A stretch of 64,000 nt of DNA from Diphasiastrum complanatum (GCA_029204225.1 CM055103.1:18612925-18676924); one strand, 5' to 3'. Positions 36,730 to 49,360 are shown, counted from the stretch's first letter. Notes: generated by a model from the sequence alone, not told the origin. Numbers and translations: made by a program.

Positions 36730-37906
36730 TGGGCAGGGCCAAGAGGGGACTTTACGCTGGCCGTCACATTCAGTTTGGTAACAAAGTCAGCGAAGATGGT
36801 GGCAACAAGTACTCCTTCAGCCATCCCTTTTTCAGTTTTTTTCTTGCAGCATAATGTATCAAGTATTTTGAGGTTTTGTGTTGCCGGCTTGGCGCAGCTT
36901 ATACATCGGTGTGAGGGGTTTAGGCTCTCTTTCGTTTGAGCATCCTTACTGCCAAGATTAGGGTTAAACAGAAATGACACACGTAGTTCACTTGGAGAAA
37001 CTCTATCTTTTTTCTTACAGAGGAGTGACGAAATCTTTTGCATTCTCAAAGACTTGCTACTTTTTGCGTTGTGCTAATGTTTTCTACATCTTGCTGTTCT
37101 GTGGAGGAATGCGTTTGTCTGTAATGCGAAAAATATTCTGATTAAAAATTTCAAAACCCTAACTTAAGAGAAGGGTTAAACAGAACACACGTATTTAGTT
37201 TACTGGAGGGAACCTTATCTATTTTCTTACTCAGAGATGACTTCGTCGGGCTACACTCCTCATTCTCAAAGATTTTCTTTTTGCTTTGTGCTTCTACATG
37301 TTGCCGTGTTGTGGAGGGGACAAGTTTTTCTTGCAAGGTTACGGTTTGAAATTGTTATTAGAAATTCTTTTTAAATTGACGACTAGGATGGTGATATCAC
37401 CCAAAAAAAATTTGACTAAAGAAGTGGTTAATCTGTGGCTGAGCATACACAGATCAAGGCGCACATGGATGCCGAATGTGCAGAAGAAGCGGTTGTTTAG
37501 TCTGGCGCTAGATCAGTATATTCAGGTTCATATAACCACACATGCTCTTCGCTGCATAGATAAAGCTGGTGGAATCGATGAATATTTGCTTAAAACCCCT
37601 GATCATAAACTGGAAAACAGTAGATGCATGTTTTGGAAGAAGCATATCGGTCTGGCTTATGAATTGTTGGAGCGGACAGAGATTGCACTAGTTCCACCCG
37701 AAGTTGAAAGAAAGATAAGAGAGACACGCTTTGTTTCCAAAAAAACAGAGAATGCCACTACTAAACTAGCCACTGCTGAAATATCTTCTGAAGGAAGCGC
37801 AGAGGAGCAAGGGGAAGGTGCTGGCATAAAACCGGAGCACTTTGTGTCAAGAGGGATGGGGCAGGATGGTGTCACTGCTGAAAATTTTTCTACAGTTACA
37901 TTATGA
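36730..37906 (+). CDS. bL28 family ribosomal protein, probably mitochondrial
   Basis: Exon 1 (36730-36809) encodes MGRAKRGLYAGRHIQFGNKV and on to GGNK. Exon 2 (37453-37906) continues SRRTWMPNVQKKRLFS, then ITTHALRCIDKAGGIDEYLL. The GT-AG intron (36810-37452) falls inside the conserved GNK-S-R-R motif with phase 2, which supports the model. These are diagnostic bL28 (PF00830) blocks, and the long C-terminal extension is typical of plant mitochondrial-type L28. The protein would be part of the large organellar ribosomal subunit. The start is unsettled: an in-frame TGA lies at 36718, so translation starts at 36730 without a targeting peptide, or an upstream exon is spliced in, for example at the AG ending 36724. 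The ATG codons at 36621 and 36705 are in another frame. About 178 residues as modelled. Confidence 0.85.
36952..37340 (+). repeat. Duplication inside the bL28 intron
   Basis: 36952-37130 and 37164-37340 share AGGGTTAAACAGAA, CACACGTA, TTTTCTTAC, CATTCTCAAAGA and TGTGGAGG in the same order, at an offset of about 210 bp and with clear divergence. The second copy runs into the last part of the intron. Confidence 0.7.
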
Positions 37907-39649
37907 AAAAGGAAGCAGTGATCACTGACAATTCATAATTCGGGTTGGCTTTTGGTTCACTTTCATACAATTGTGAAGAAATGTTACAAATGAAAAAAAA
38001 TAGGTCTTTTGTAAGGAAATTTTTTCGGAAAAAAAGTGCTATGATGTTAGATGCTGGATTTAAACTATAAAAAGGAGCTCAGTCTTGATTGAATTGGATA
38101 TTTGAGGAGGGCATCTGACTTTGGAGTAATCAATTGAGCTACATTTTTTGGGAGTCAAATGATAGATATCATAATTTTTTATCCTTGATATTAAGCCTCT
38201 TGGTTGATCCTAAATTTCTTTAACCAGGGTTGAAATTTTTTCTCTAGTCTAGCTGGGTCCAATGCACTATATTTTATATCAAGCATAATTAAAATGTAAG
38301 TTTTAGCTAAAGCAGCTTGAACTTTGACACCACCACTTTTCTGAAGTCAACGAAATCCAAGAATAGAAAGGAGGTGACCTTAGACTAATTAGGTCATGGG
38401 TTAGCCAGTAGTAGAGTCCCTCATAGGAGGATTCCTCCAAAATACAAGAAGAAAATTTTCTTTAGTTTTTTCTAGTAAGGCATCAATAACTAGATCACTT
38501 AAGCTAGCCATTAAATTGGGTCATAAGAGGTGGTTAAAGAACTAAATGAGAAATTGCTCATTGGATGTTAAGGACATTATCTAGTTGCCAACCAAGCTGT
38601 CAACTCAGGTATAAAGGACCAAACCCACTTGTGACGATACCAAGTTGAAGATTCAAACCTCCCTGGTATGTGCAAATTTGGACCTTCAAAGTCTTCACTT
38701 GAATATCACAAAAGGATGTACCAGGCAAGTTTTGTCCTTCATACATAGGTTGGTACAAGGGAGACCTATATAGCCACCCAACAATGTTCTTAACCAACTC
38801 ATGAGAAGTTTGTCAGTTTGTTCTTCTACAAAATTTTATGATTTAATTTAATTGGCATTTTATTGTTGTATCTTAAGTGAGCTAGTTGCTATTGATGGCT
38901 ATCGACTTTCTAGAACAATATACAAGAGGTTTGTAATTTGGAGTTGAATTCTTCAAAGTGGTAGTGTCATATTTGAATTGCTTTAGCTCCTATTTAATTT
39001 TCTAGTTCCACTTGGTATGCAAGTAAGTATAGTGCTCGTACAAAATCGCACATTCACTTAGCAATGGGTAAATTGTACTTTAAGAAAAAAAAATGTCTTT
39101 AAAGGCTCTTACATGGATTGTCAAGGAAGATTTTATCATTATTTGCTAGTGTTGGTAAGTACTTGTTTCTCATTTAATGAAAATATACTCATACGAGGGG
39201 GTTTAACATGGCATCTTGCCTCTAAGACTCATCACCCTCGATGAGAAATTTATAATAACTTTTCAAACATCAATGGATTCAAGTTCCATTGTAATGAGGT
39301 AATCCTCTCCAATGCTACCATAGTGACTACAACCATCGAATGTTTTACAAGTTTCATTTCCTTTTTGAAATACTTTTTTAGGTTCATCGTCGAAAAGATT
39401 TACTCTTTGTAGAATGTTGAGAACATCAAGAAGACCAAAGTTATAACTCATCACCCAACCAATGTTATAACATTGACTAGAATGAGCTTTCTAATTGCAT
39501 TCTACTAAGACAAATGTCTCAATGAAATCTTGAACTTTGTTTTTATTGTGATTTTGCCCATCCCCATTGTATCTTGAGGATAACTTATAGCATTTTCTAG
39601 TCTTTTAACACATTAGAATCTTTTGGAAGTCAAAGGTAGACCCAATTCC
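37907..39649. other. Unassigned region
   Basis: Nothing beyond short frames. Confidence 0.35.
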
Positions 39650-40060
39650 CACCTCAAAGACTCTAATTTACTACGTTTCATTCCATAAAATTGAGTTCTA
39701 TCTTGGGCCATTTTTACATTATCTCGAGCAACATACAACATTTCCTTCAAATTTTTTCGTTTTATCTACCGTTGCCTTCACCTTGAGTCTTTTGAGACCC
39801 ATGAACATAGGGGCTGTTAGTTCAAAATCAATATGAATGGACTATTACCTGTTGTTGAGTGCTTAGCACAATTATACGCAAACTCAAATCATTGGGAGGT
39901 ACCTTACCCAATCCGTTTGTTGCTTAAAAACATATGCACGAAGCATATCTTCCATAGACGGGTTAGTACACTTAGTATGACCATTCGATTGTGAATGATC
40001 TAATGATCTTGGAATCAAAGTGGTTTCAAGTTTATCAAACACAAACTACCAGAACTTGTC
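39650..40060 (-). pseudogene. Gypsy integrase C-terminal fragment
   Basis: The minus strand reads DKFW-stop-FVFDKLETTL, then SMEDMLRAYVFKQQTDWVRY-LPMI and, after a frame change, APMFMG. These correspond to the end of the gypsy integrase core and the region after it. FVFDKLETTL closely resembles the VFEKLETTL at the cut end of the gypsy integrase near 12650, so it is likely the same family. Confidence 0.72.
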
Positions 40061-40191
40061 GGGCGAGAGTAGCCAAATATGGAACAGATGGTTCCACGTC
40101 TTTTTCCATTGTAATAAAAGGTTATATTGCTACGTTAGATTTTCACAATATGAATTCGGATAAGGTAGACGTTATACTTGATAAACAATGA
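40060..40191 (+). pseudogene. Possible gypsy protease fragment, opposite strand
   Basis: Plus-strand frame SFSIVIKGYIATLDFHNMNS and DKVDVILD resembles the second half of a retroviral-type aspartic protease (the flap and D-V-V-L-G end). It adjoins a minus-strand integrase fragment. Weak; could be chance. Confidence 0.3.
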
Positions 40192-40399
40192 TTTTGTCAA
40201 CACAATGAACCATTGAAGAAAATTATTTGTCATTCGTGAACAATTGTTCATCGATAGAATTGAAAGGTAATATAGATATTCCAACTTCACATTGTCTTTC
40301 TACAATGGAAGGCTGAATGTTTGAAAAATTCTAAATGTACTAGCTATCTTTGTTATCTGAGAGAAGATGTTTCATACAAACTCAGAACATTGAACTATT

Positions 40400-40770
40400 A
40401 CAAATATCTAGTATTTTAAATGATATTGAATTCTTAGGTGCATCGACCTTATCCCTTGGATCTTGCTCCCACGAAAAGGCTTTCTCTCTCAAAAACATGA
40501 TGACCATCAAGATCATATTATCATCCATAGTCGCACATGCAAAAATGAGCACTCCATCGATCCAACCATGACATCACAACATCAAGGGCCCAATCCTTCT
40601 TGTCACCTGAAAATGCAAGATTTGCTTGACTTGAGCAAGCTCTCAACTCCTTTTGCCTATGGTCATGCCTTTTTTACATATCAATAATTTGCTCTTGAAG
40701 CATGTTGATAGCACCAATTAACTTGTTGGGATCGCTAGTCATAGCGGTCTCCATGGAGGAGTCCATCGCC
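40400..40770 (-). pseudogene. Gypsy gag N-terminal fragment
   Basis: The minus strand reads MDSSMETAMTSDPNKLIGAI-NMLQEQIID, then VMSWLDRWSAHF, and in another frame MFLREKAFSW. It aligns with the plus-strand gag at 10407-10763 ([34 protein letters not shown]). One stop and one frameshift are present. Confidence 0.82.
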
Positions 40771-40790
40771 ATGGCTTCTGATAATCCTTG

Positions 40791-41899
40791 GCAGGATCCA
40801 TCACCCAAGAGCAAGGAGGAATAGGCTGAAAAGTAAAGAAGGCCCACACAAGGCTCAAAAGGGCTTCACAAAGAAGAAGAAGAAGAAGAGTACAAGATGC
40901 AAGCAAATCACTCAAAAAAAAGTGAAAAAAGAATCAGCCACTCTAACTCCCATATCTCCTCTCCGCTCTTCACCCTAATAAAGAAGGTAGTGCTTGCAGG
41001 TGATATCACATTTTAAGAGGATAAGAATTAGGCACATCCCAAAGTTTGGAAGGATTAAAATGGATAGAATTGCGATGTAGGTAGGGTGATAGATTGCCAC
41101 TTAGAGTGAGTAGAGTTGTGCAAGTTGTTGTGTAGACAACCAGCAGACCTGCACAAGGCCATTTTTATAAAACAAAATAAAGTAAAGGTCCCTTCTCAAG
41201 GGTGTGACACAACCATTTCTTTTTATTTATTTTATTTGCAAAATACAGCCCTTCTTTAAGCCAAAAAATTTCAGTTGCAACCAGAAACTCTAATTTGCAA
41301 GAAATGTTATGTTTATCCATTTTCAAGGGAAATAGATAAGGATTGCACTTGTACACAAGATTTGGCGATTTTGATACCAACTGTTGTAATGGTCAGTACA
41401 AGAAGTTAGATGCTCATGATCCACCTTACTCTCACCGTATTAAAGGAACTTGGAAGTGTGCAAGAGAAGCTAGAAGACTTTTGCATAAGTGCCCTGCACT
41501 AGAGTGATGTGTCATTTGTAATATATTGAAAGTGTTCGCAAGAGGGCTTTTGAATGAAAAAAATATAGTAGTAGAACAAAAATATAAGATGATTATTGGA
41601 TTCTCAAAAACAATCTTAGCGGTCCATGTGTCTCTCAAATGATAGTTGGATCTTCCTTGATGTCATTCAAGACTCACAAGCAGTACATGCATAAGATCTT
41701 TCATACTATACTTTTGCCCTTGACTCATTAGAAATTGTCAATGTCAATTTAAAATTTGAGATTTGTGATATGGAGAATATACATGTTTGACCTAAAATTT
41801 CTTTATTTATCGTCCAATTTCTTTCATAAGACAATCATAGCATATTAGACTTCCTGTTTTAATTCTCATTATATTCTCGATACCTATCATGGAATCTGT
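40791..41899. other. Unassigned region
   Basis: Probably leader of the minus-strand gypsy fragment in its left part; nothing further recognised. Confidence 0.3.
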
Positions 41900-42300
41900 A
41901 TCTTTCAAGACCAAGTGACCTTCATGTGTCTTTACCTTTCCATCTTGCCTTTACAATTGGAGGAGTACCATGACCTTCATCTTTAGCTTGATGATCAACT
42001 CGTGGTGGTGGCATTCCTTCAGCCTCAATGAGAAGCTTGAATAGTTCATCACTATCATTTTCATCATCGCCAACCTATGAATCTCATCAAATATGACATC
42101 ATGACTTATGTGCATGCGTCGTCATAGCATCTATACCCCTTAGTTTGCTCATCATACCCTATAAAGATGCTTTTTAAAGCTGTCACTTGCATCTTGCTTC
42201 TTTCACTTTTAGAGATATGAATAAACACTCGGCATTGAAATACACACAAATCATCCGTCTTATGCTTCTTGCCACTGAATGTTGTGAAAAATGACAAATT
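41900..42300 (-). pseudogene. Copia integrase-end fragment
   Basis: The minus strand reads VFIHISKSERSKMQVTALKS and IFIGYDEQTKGYRCYD, the conserved block at the end of copia integrase, then SHDVIFDE, the usual following motif. After this it decays into an acidic linker-like stretch in another frame. Confidence 0.85.
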
Positions 42301-42442
42301 CTAGCTTGGTTTGTAATTTTTTGATGTACATTGTAACCAATTTGCCACATGTGTAGACTAGCCTAGGTAGGTCAGATCCTAATCATAGCAGCTAGATAGA
42401 ATGTTTAGTCAAGATTTAGGAGCAAACTCCACAAATCAAGGC

Positions 42443-42939
42443 TGTTGGTTAGTGACCAAACCACCAAAGTTGGTGAACCTAAGGGTTGGGTAAGATTGAC
42501 ATGTCTACGTCAACCAAATGCAAATTAAAGAGAGGTGCTTTATTATTAAGGCTAATAGCTCCTTTTGGGCCTAACAATAAGCACTGATGTAGGATGTTGG
42601 TATAGAGAGAGTAACCTGACAATGAAAACTCAGGGCGAGTTTCACCAAGAGGAAATAGCCCTTGCCTTACCTGTGCATGTGTCCATGCAAGCATACAACA
42701 TTCCCATACATGCAATTCATTACTATTGATACTCTACACCATGCCAATAGCCGTCCTAACCCATGCAATAGCTCCACACGTCACAATATGTGTGACTGGG
42801 TCATCACAAGGTTATTAATTACATTTTTGGCCTAGTTCGGAATAACGAGGCGTAGCCAATAAACTTGAGTACTGGCGTACCATGTGTCCAAGTGTAGGAC
42901 TATACCGAATCCTATATACAAGACGTGGACGTAACAACA
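42443..42939 (-). repeat. Candidate LTR with adjacent PPT
   Basis: On the minus strand it starts TGTTGTTACG directly after the purine tract AGTAGGGAGAG (plus strand 42940-42950) and may end CCAACA at 42443, giving TGTTG...CAACA ends and about 497 bp. No second copy is present in the window, so the ends rest on motif placement only. Confidence 0.5.
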
Positions 42940-42950
42940 CTCTCCCTACT

Positions 42951-44640
42951 TAAACATTTTTGTCCTAAAAAAAGTAGATTCTTGTTTGAGCAACTTGATT
43001 GCCTCAGTTAAGTAGTCTTGATTGAGAATGTTATGCTCAAAATTTGTTGCATCATTGTAGATCCAAAGCTAATAAATTGAAACCATTTTGGTAGCTTTAG
43101 TCAAGCTACAACTGTCTTTCCCAATAGAACAAAAAAGAAATGATGGCCGAAGAAGAGGTTGATGATGTACCATCATATTGCTTTTTAGTAATAAAATCTT
43201 GCATAGAATAGACAAAAAATATTACCACAATATCCCCTTTTGTTTGCTTCTTCAACATCATGGCACTTTGATGATTCATCCAATTCCCTTGGATTCATAT
43301 TTTTTCCATGTATCTAGCTCTTCTGACTTGAAAATTATTTCATGTCATTGAATGACCACTTTGCTATTCAATCCAAATGCTGCTTTGATAACCATTAGTT
43401 TGGCATTTAGGATATTGAGATCCCATATAGAAACATTATACATGATTAAATTCTGAGTTGATCATCTTTGAAAATGGCAAATGACATTTTGAATGAGCAT
43501 TCATTTCTAATAAACTAGAGCTGAGAAGATGTTTGCAAAGAATAATGACATCTTTCTCACTCGATGTTTCTCCATATAATCCTTTATAAGATACAAAGTC
43601 ACATTCCAAAATCTTTATTTTCAATGTATTGAACTACAAATCAGAAGCTTTTAAATATAGTCTCTATAAGTACTTGTCCTATCTTGATGCTAGGACATTT
43701 CTCAACTTGTACATCAATATTGTCATCACAATCCACAATGTATCCTATATCAAATGTAAAACATTCATACACATAAGTTTTACCATTGTATGTTGATCTC
43801 ATTTCGCAAGAAGTCTTGGACAATGTTAACAAGTCTTTTATTTGAATGTGATGTTGCAGTTTTGATCTCAAGGAAAACATAGTCCTTGAGTAATTTGCCT
43901 CATTGACAACTGCATTGCTTGAATTGGCCTTCATATCACTCTTTTGAAATTTGATATTCAAGATAATCATACTACCCTCAAGATTCTTCTCATTAACTTC
44001 TCCATCCTCTGTTGATCTTTGGTTTCATTGCATTGATGATATATTCTCTCTTGAAATTTTTTTGTCTACTCCAAGTTGGAAAGTGTATCGATGTTGTAAC
44101 TCCTGTGAACACTTTGTAGCATCGCATGAATGTTGAATGGTTTTTTTTGTAGATTTGATAGGAGAGCAAGAGTAGCTAACAGAGTTGGTTCATTCATTTG
44201 CTTAACATGATTTCCCATCTCTTCTTTTGTTGATTCCACCTTTGGACTCAAGTCACTTGAATCATTCGTTCCAACTTGCTCCTCATTTAAACCGACTTGA
44301 CACTGTTGTTCTTTACTTTTATTGTTGTGTTGTTGCTAGTTGTCTTGATTCTACAAACACAATGGCTCCTTTTGTGTCAAAAGCCCTTGAGTAGGTAGTC
44401 CTTCCTGCTTGATCTTGGATTTCTACTTCACTTGAAAGTGGCTTAAGTGACATCCTTTTTGATGGTTGTTCTTCTTTAACACTTTGCACTTATGATTTAT
44501 CTTCTGATGATGTTCATGAAGAGTCATCAGAATCACTTGACTCATCATTGTTCCGCTTTCTTGAATTAGAAGTATTCCCAAGATAAACTCTTGCAACATT
44601 ATCTTTACTTGGGCAGTCAGATGAATCTTCGCAGTGCACT
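42951..44640 (-). pseudogene. Decayed coding region of unknown type
   Basis: The minus strand holds protein-like stretches in changing frames: CEDSSDCPSKDNVARVYLG, SSEDKS, KEEQPSKRMSLKPLSSEVEI (44640-44400), MNEPTLLATLALLSNLQKKP (near 44190), and a 109-codon frame at 43641-43970. I do not recognise the family. It lies immediately upstream of a PPT and candidate LTR on the same strand, so it is probably the 3' internal part of a retroelement, possibly with captured sequence. Confidence 0.4.
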
Positions 44641-45159
44641 TTTAGCTATTGCAAATTGTTGGTTTGTATCACTGAGCGATTTCATTGTTAAACATTGTTG
44701 CATATGGAAATATTTGTGCATGTTTTCAAGAATATAGGTGCACCAGATAACACCTATAATGAAAATGATATTAAAAAAAGAGGTTAAAAAGTTACAAATT
44801 TTTGACCAAAATTTGAAATTTCATTAAAAAACGTCTTTTGTAAAATTCAATGTTACTTGCACAAGACAAGTATTTTACTAGGAGCATGTTTTTATAGCTT
44901 GTCTACAATTTACTAATAGTTGTACGACGAACTATTTACATATTAACATGCTTTGAAAAACACCTCCATTTACGGACTTCATTATTCTTGTAAGACATAT
45001 TTACAAATTCTATTTTAACGTCATGAATGGCATTTAGTGTAGCTAATAAAAACATAATGTCAAGCAATGAATATTCTAGTTGTAAAACATTTCTGTTTTG
45101 TTAGCCCGTGATATATAAATTCAATACTTCTCATTGTTTTTCTACATTTTTTGGTTTGT
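44641..45159. other. Unassigned AT-rich region
   Basis: Nothing recognised. Confidence 0.35.
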
Positions 45160-45255
45160 GAGAAGAAAAATCATTATGGTGACAAAAAATACATTCAAAA
45201 AATTGGGTTGTGAACCCTCCAAGTGATCCCCGGGATCGAATTGAGGGTTCACAAC

Positions 45256-45289
<34 letters not shown>

Positions 45290-45535
45290 GAACCATATAA
45301 TTCATGGGTTCGAAATTACATCCAGATGCCATTGTCACACAATACTTCTCACTTTTTTTGATGGGAAGGTTTAGCATCTGCACTAAATTTGCATTTATAA
45401 AATTATGAGTGAATCCCGTGTCAAAAAGTATATTAACAATATGTTGTGAACCCTCAATTCGATCCCGGGGATCACTTGGAGGGTTCACGACCCATTTTCT
45501 GAATGTTTTTTGTGTTCCCATAATGATTTTTCATG
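45160..45535. repeat. Inverted repeat, ~100-bp arms with palindromic cores
   Basis: 45160-45258 and 45440-45535 are inverted copies sharing AAATCATTATGG, CATTCA and GTGAACCCTCCAAGTGATCC. Each arm is itself near-palindromic (TTGTGAACCCTC ... GAGGGTTCACAA around CCCCGGGATC). A (TA)n run at 45259-45286 joins the left arm to the centre. The centre holds a protease fragment. Confidence 0.88.
45280..45500 (-). pseudogene. Retrotransposon aspartic protease fragment
   Basis: The minus strand reads VNILFDTGFTHNFINANLVQ then MLNLPIKKSEKYCVTMASG. This is the RVP_2 pattern with the catalytic D-T-G. The upstream arm of the inverted repeat continues the same frame (MGTQKTFRKWVVNPPSDP). Confidence 0.8.
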
Positions 45536-46609
45536 TCTTAAACTCATTTTTTCAGCACTTTTTGTATTGTTTCGTTCACATGTCCAATACAATTTGACAG
45601 AGTTTAGAATTGTAATCATTTTCATATCAAGTGTCGAATGATAATATCGCTTGCCAATAACTAAAATAGTTTACATGGCTTCATTATATTCGTCAACATT
45701 ACATCAAAAACTTACATATTTTGTATTGAGAACTTCCAATGTTTATGTCCAAAAACTTTGTTGTTTCTTATAACACTTTCTAAGATTGATTCTAACTATG
45801 AAGTTTAAGTGTTGCTTTTTAAGACTTCTTCACAAAATGTATAAGGAAATATCAATAGGATAAAACTTTTATAAGGAAATTTATAAGAATTTATGGGATC
45901 AACATTTTCAAATATTTTTAATTTATCTTGAATGTTTAAAGAGTCATATCAACATTTTGCTGGCTTGTTTCATTGAATTTAGAAACAAATTGAGAGAAGT
46001 TTACTACACAACTTCAAAATTTAATTTAACTTTGTAAGAGATTATATGTTGCCAAGTTTTATTAATCAATTATCATGTAATGTTTCTCATTATTTTGATT
46101 ATGATTATTTTTGCTACTTGTATTATGCAAACCCTCTTTTGAAATATACATATTTACTCTTTACATTGTAGACATGACACTATATTCTTAATGCCAATAA
46201 AATTTTATATACTGTTAAATAATTTTTGCATTTAATATTTCAAATTACAATATCTCAAATTTTGACATATTTTAAGTACATCAAAAAGTTTGAAGTACAA
46301 TTTGTTTTTGTTTGTTTGAAATGTATGCTATTTGTTTCAAGAGTCTTGTTCATGAAATCGTTAATACAAATCATAGTCTCAATTTTGTACGTTGTTAAAA
46401 ATTTAACATCCAACATTTAATGTGATTATTTAAAAACATCTCTATTTTGGCTGAATTTAAAATGTCAAAATTTGACCCACTTTATTAAAATCATAAAAAA
46501 AACTAATTTTCTTTTACGGAATCTTCAAACATGTAACCTGCAACATTACCTATTCAATACACAACAATGTTGTTTGTTTTCATTTTTTGTTTCAAAGTTT
46601 GTCTTCACA
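45536..46609. other. Unassigned AT-rich region
   Basis: No gene recognised. Confidence 0.35.
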
Positions 46610-46880
46610 TTGGATAGCCCAATTGCATCAAATAATCTAGTGAACATGATGTTGGCATGGATGTGACTACAATAATCTTGAGCTCCGGTTTGAGTTGATC
46701 AAGATAGTAATGGGAATAAGAGGGATCATTCAATAAATAATTTGGAGTTAGTACCTTCATGATCGTATTGTACCAAGACACTAAATCACTTTGATTCAAA
46801 GAACAACATTTCTTGGAAACTGTCTTGATCAAAGACTCTTTTGCATTTACTTTTGAAATGTCCCCAATTGCATTCCACAT
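46610..46880 (-). pseudogene. Retrotransposon gag fragment, gypsy type
   Basis: Minus-strand frame with SHYYLDQLKPELKIIVVTSM and PTS-x-x-x-A/M-Q-L-G. The F-x-x-G/Q-L-K-P-x-L...V-x-x-x-x-P-T-S pattern is the end of the retrotransposon gag domain. No partner domains are adjacent. Confidence 0.55.
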
Positions 46881-48964
46881 AATTTATCATGTTGCCACCA
46901 ATATCTGACAATTCATGTAAACTACAATGTCACAAAAGTAACTTTGTCGAGATTAGCACTCGCATGACAATAGAAATAATAGTTCATGAAACTCAACTAT
47001 TCACTTATTTTCATTGAATTATTTTGACCCGAGGACCTTGCACATGTTCGAGAGAATAGGCTCTTGCCTGTATCATGGTGGGAGAGCTACGACGCTGGGC
47101 AGCTAGACCTGAGGACGCTCGCGCTCCGAGTCCTTTCACAGGTATGTTGTCTAATCTCATTCATCCAACCAGTTTTTGGAATTTCAAAATTCCGTTTGCC
47201 GAGGTTCTGATTCAGCCGACAACTGAAGGATAATCAAAAGTAGGATAATCAAAATTTCTTGTAGTTCCTCATTTTTTTATTAGTGCACAACTCAGTACTT
47301 GTAGACAATACTTGCCATGATATGGATATATATAAGATTGCTTTCCATAACTGGATATATATAGGGCATCACATTCATTTTTTCACTTGGAAACTAAACA
47401 CATTCAGCTATTTTAGTGAATTACAAATAATATTCTTTACTGGTACATGTCTGTCGAATGAAATACCATTTTTGAAATAATTCATGTGAAAAGACTTCAG
47501 TAGTCTTTCGTCGGAATAGTGACCAACAATTTCTTAAATATGCTAATGATTCAAATTCCATCTAGTATTGTCACAATGTTGCTCATATTGATTTGAATTA
47601 CTATCATTGTGCTCTTCATACTGATCTCCATAGTTACAATGCGATTGGTCGCCACATTCAAATTGACTATCAAACCCCTAGTCACAATTAGAATTAGAAA
47701 CCATTTTGTGAATTGAAAAAAGATAAGAATTCAGGGTTTATATGGGACATGTACTAGAATTTAATGAACTAATGGGATGTTTTTCCCGCCTTTCTAAAAT
47801 TTCAAGAAGAATGAATGTTTTGATAAATATAGGTGTGGGTTGTAGGAACTGGGTTGGAATCTAGATATGACTCATCTTAGTCATTGGATATAATAAATGT
47901 GCTCAACTTGTAGATCACTACACAAAGAACAACTTTGCTTTTACCACGTAGAAGTTCAAATTCAAATAGAGAACTTATAGAGATGATAATAAAATTACAA
48001 AGAATGTAACTTAGAAAAGAGGTACTCAGAATAATAATAATAATAATAATAATAATAACTAAGTAATGATGAAATAAATGTTGATCACATTATTCGGCTC
48101 GTCGAACTAAGCACTTTTCAATTTTATAGTATTGAATTCTGAGATCAAATAAAAAAGTTATAAAGGTCTGAAGAATGGTAAAGAAACTGAAAAACATGTA
48201 ATCTTGGATGGGGGGTCCTAAAAAAATTTACAAACTAAATTGTATAAAGTTTGAATTCCGCAAAACATTGTTGTGCCCACTACATATAGAAAAAATCGTA
48301 AAATTTTCAAAAATATATGGCAATTTTTTTTTTTCTGGCGGTCACTTTCCTGGATTATGAGGGTGATCATGAAAAATCCAAGCAGCATAATTTTTTTTTA
48401 AAAGTCGTAAAAAAAAAATTGGCACGGGGACCTGGGGTGGCACGACTAGGTGTAGATGAGAGGCAGAGGGTGGACATTTATTCTTCTTCAGCTTTTCACA
48501 TATGCTACCTACAATACCATCACATTGCTGGGGTGCCCAGCTGTAGATATTTATAGTATTGAAACTTATCTTGTATAGAAAAAGATCTAGCTCTTTTCTC
48601 ACTTGAATCCTAGCAACTAAGAACTAGAATTCTTGAGCATTTTTTAAGCTTTCCTTGAGGTTTCTATTGCACTTCTCACTTCTTCTAATGTTGGTTAGCT
48701 CCTAGTATCCTGTTGAAATTGACGATATGTAATTTAGTGTAATATCGACTACAATTAGTCTAGTATTCTTTCGAAATCCGCTCTTCCCAATAATTTCCCT
48801 ATTTTTTTCACTGAAGGCTCAAAAAACCACTAATTTCAATGTTGTTTGAAATAGTAGAAACCTTTTTTCTACCAACTAATTGAATACAGAGTTCCTCTTT
48901 ATCCAATTCGACACTTCACAACTTTGAACTGATCAAAAATCTTAAAAAAAAAAAAGCTTTGTCG
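46881..48964. other. Unassigned region
   Basis: No gene recognised. A short (AAT)n run lies at 48030-48058. Confidence 0.35.
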
Positions 48965-49360
48965 TCAACCTTTCCGGTTCTTCAAATTCTCCCAAAATTT
49001 GGCTTCCAATAGTTGCAAAAGCTGCTCCAATACTATGTATTTCCCTTCATGCTTTGGAGTACTTGATTCCTTAGCATGAGTAGAGGAATTGTTGGATTCA
49101 TAAACGTTCTTTAGTGAATCCCAAGACTCTTTGGATGAGGCACAAGAAGCTATCTCTTTCAAGAGGTCATTGTTTTCATTCATCTTTACGCGATGCAAGG
49201 TTAGTCTAGCCTTCTCCTTGTATTTCAATTGTTCTTGACCTCCTTGAGGTTCTTCCTCAACTCCAAGAACAATGTCATAGAGGTCATGGATCACAAATAG
49301 TGATTCCATCCTCACTTTCCATATGGTAGTTTTATACTAACAATTTGACAAGCTATCCAT
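48965..49360 (-). pseudogene. Copia gag N-terminal fragment (UBN2 type)
   Basis: The minus strand reads IWKVRMESLFVIHDLYDIVL, QLKYKEKARLTLHRVKMNEN, NDLLKEIASCASSKESWDSL and NVYESNNSS. It is collinear with the plus-strand gag at 28769-29370 and then departs into unrelated sequence. Confidence 0.85.
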
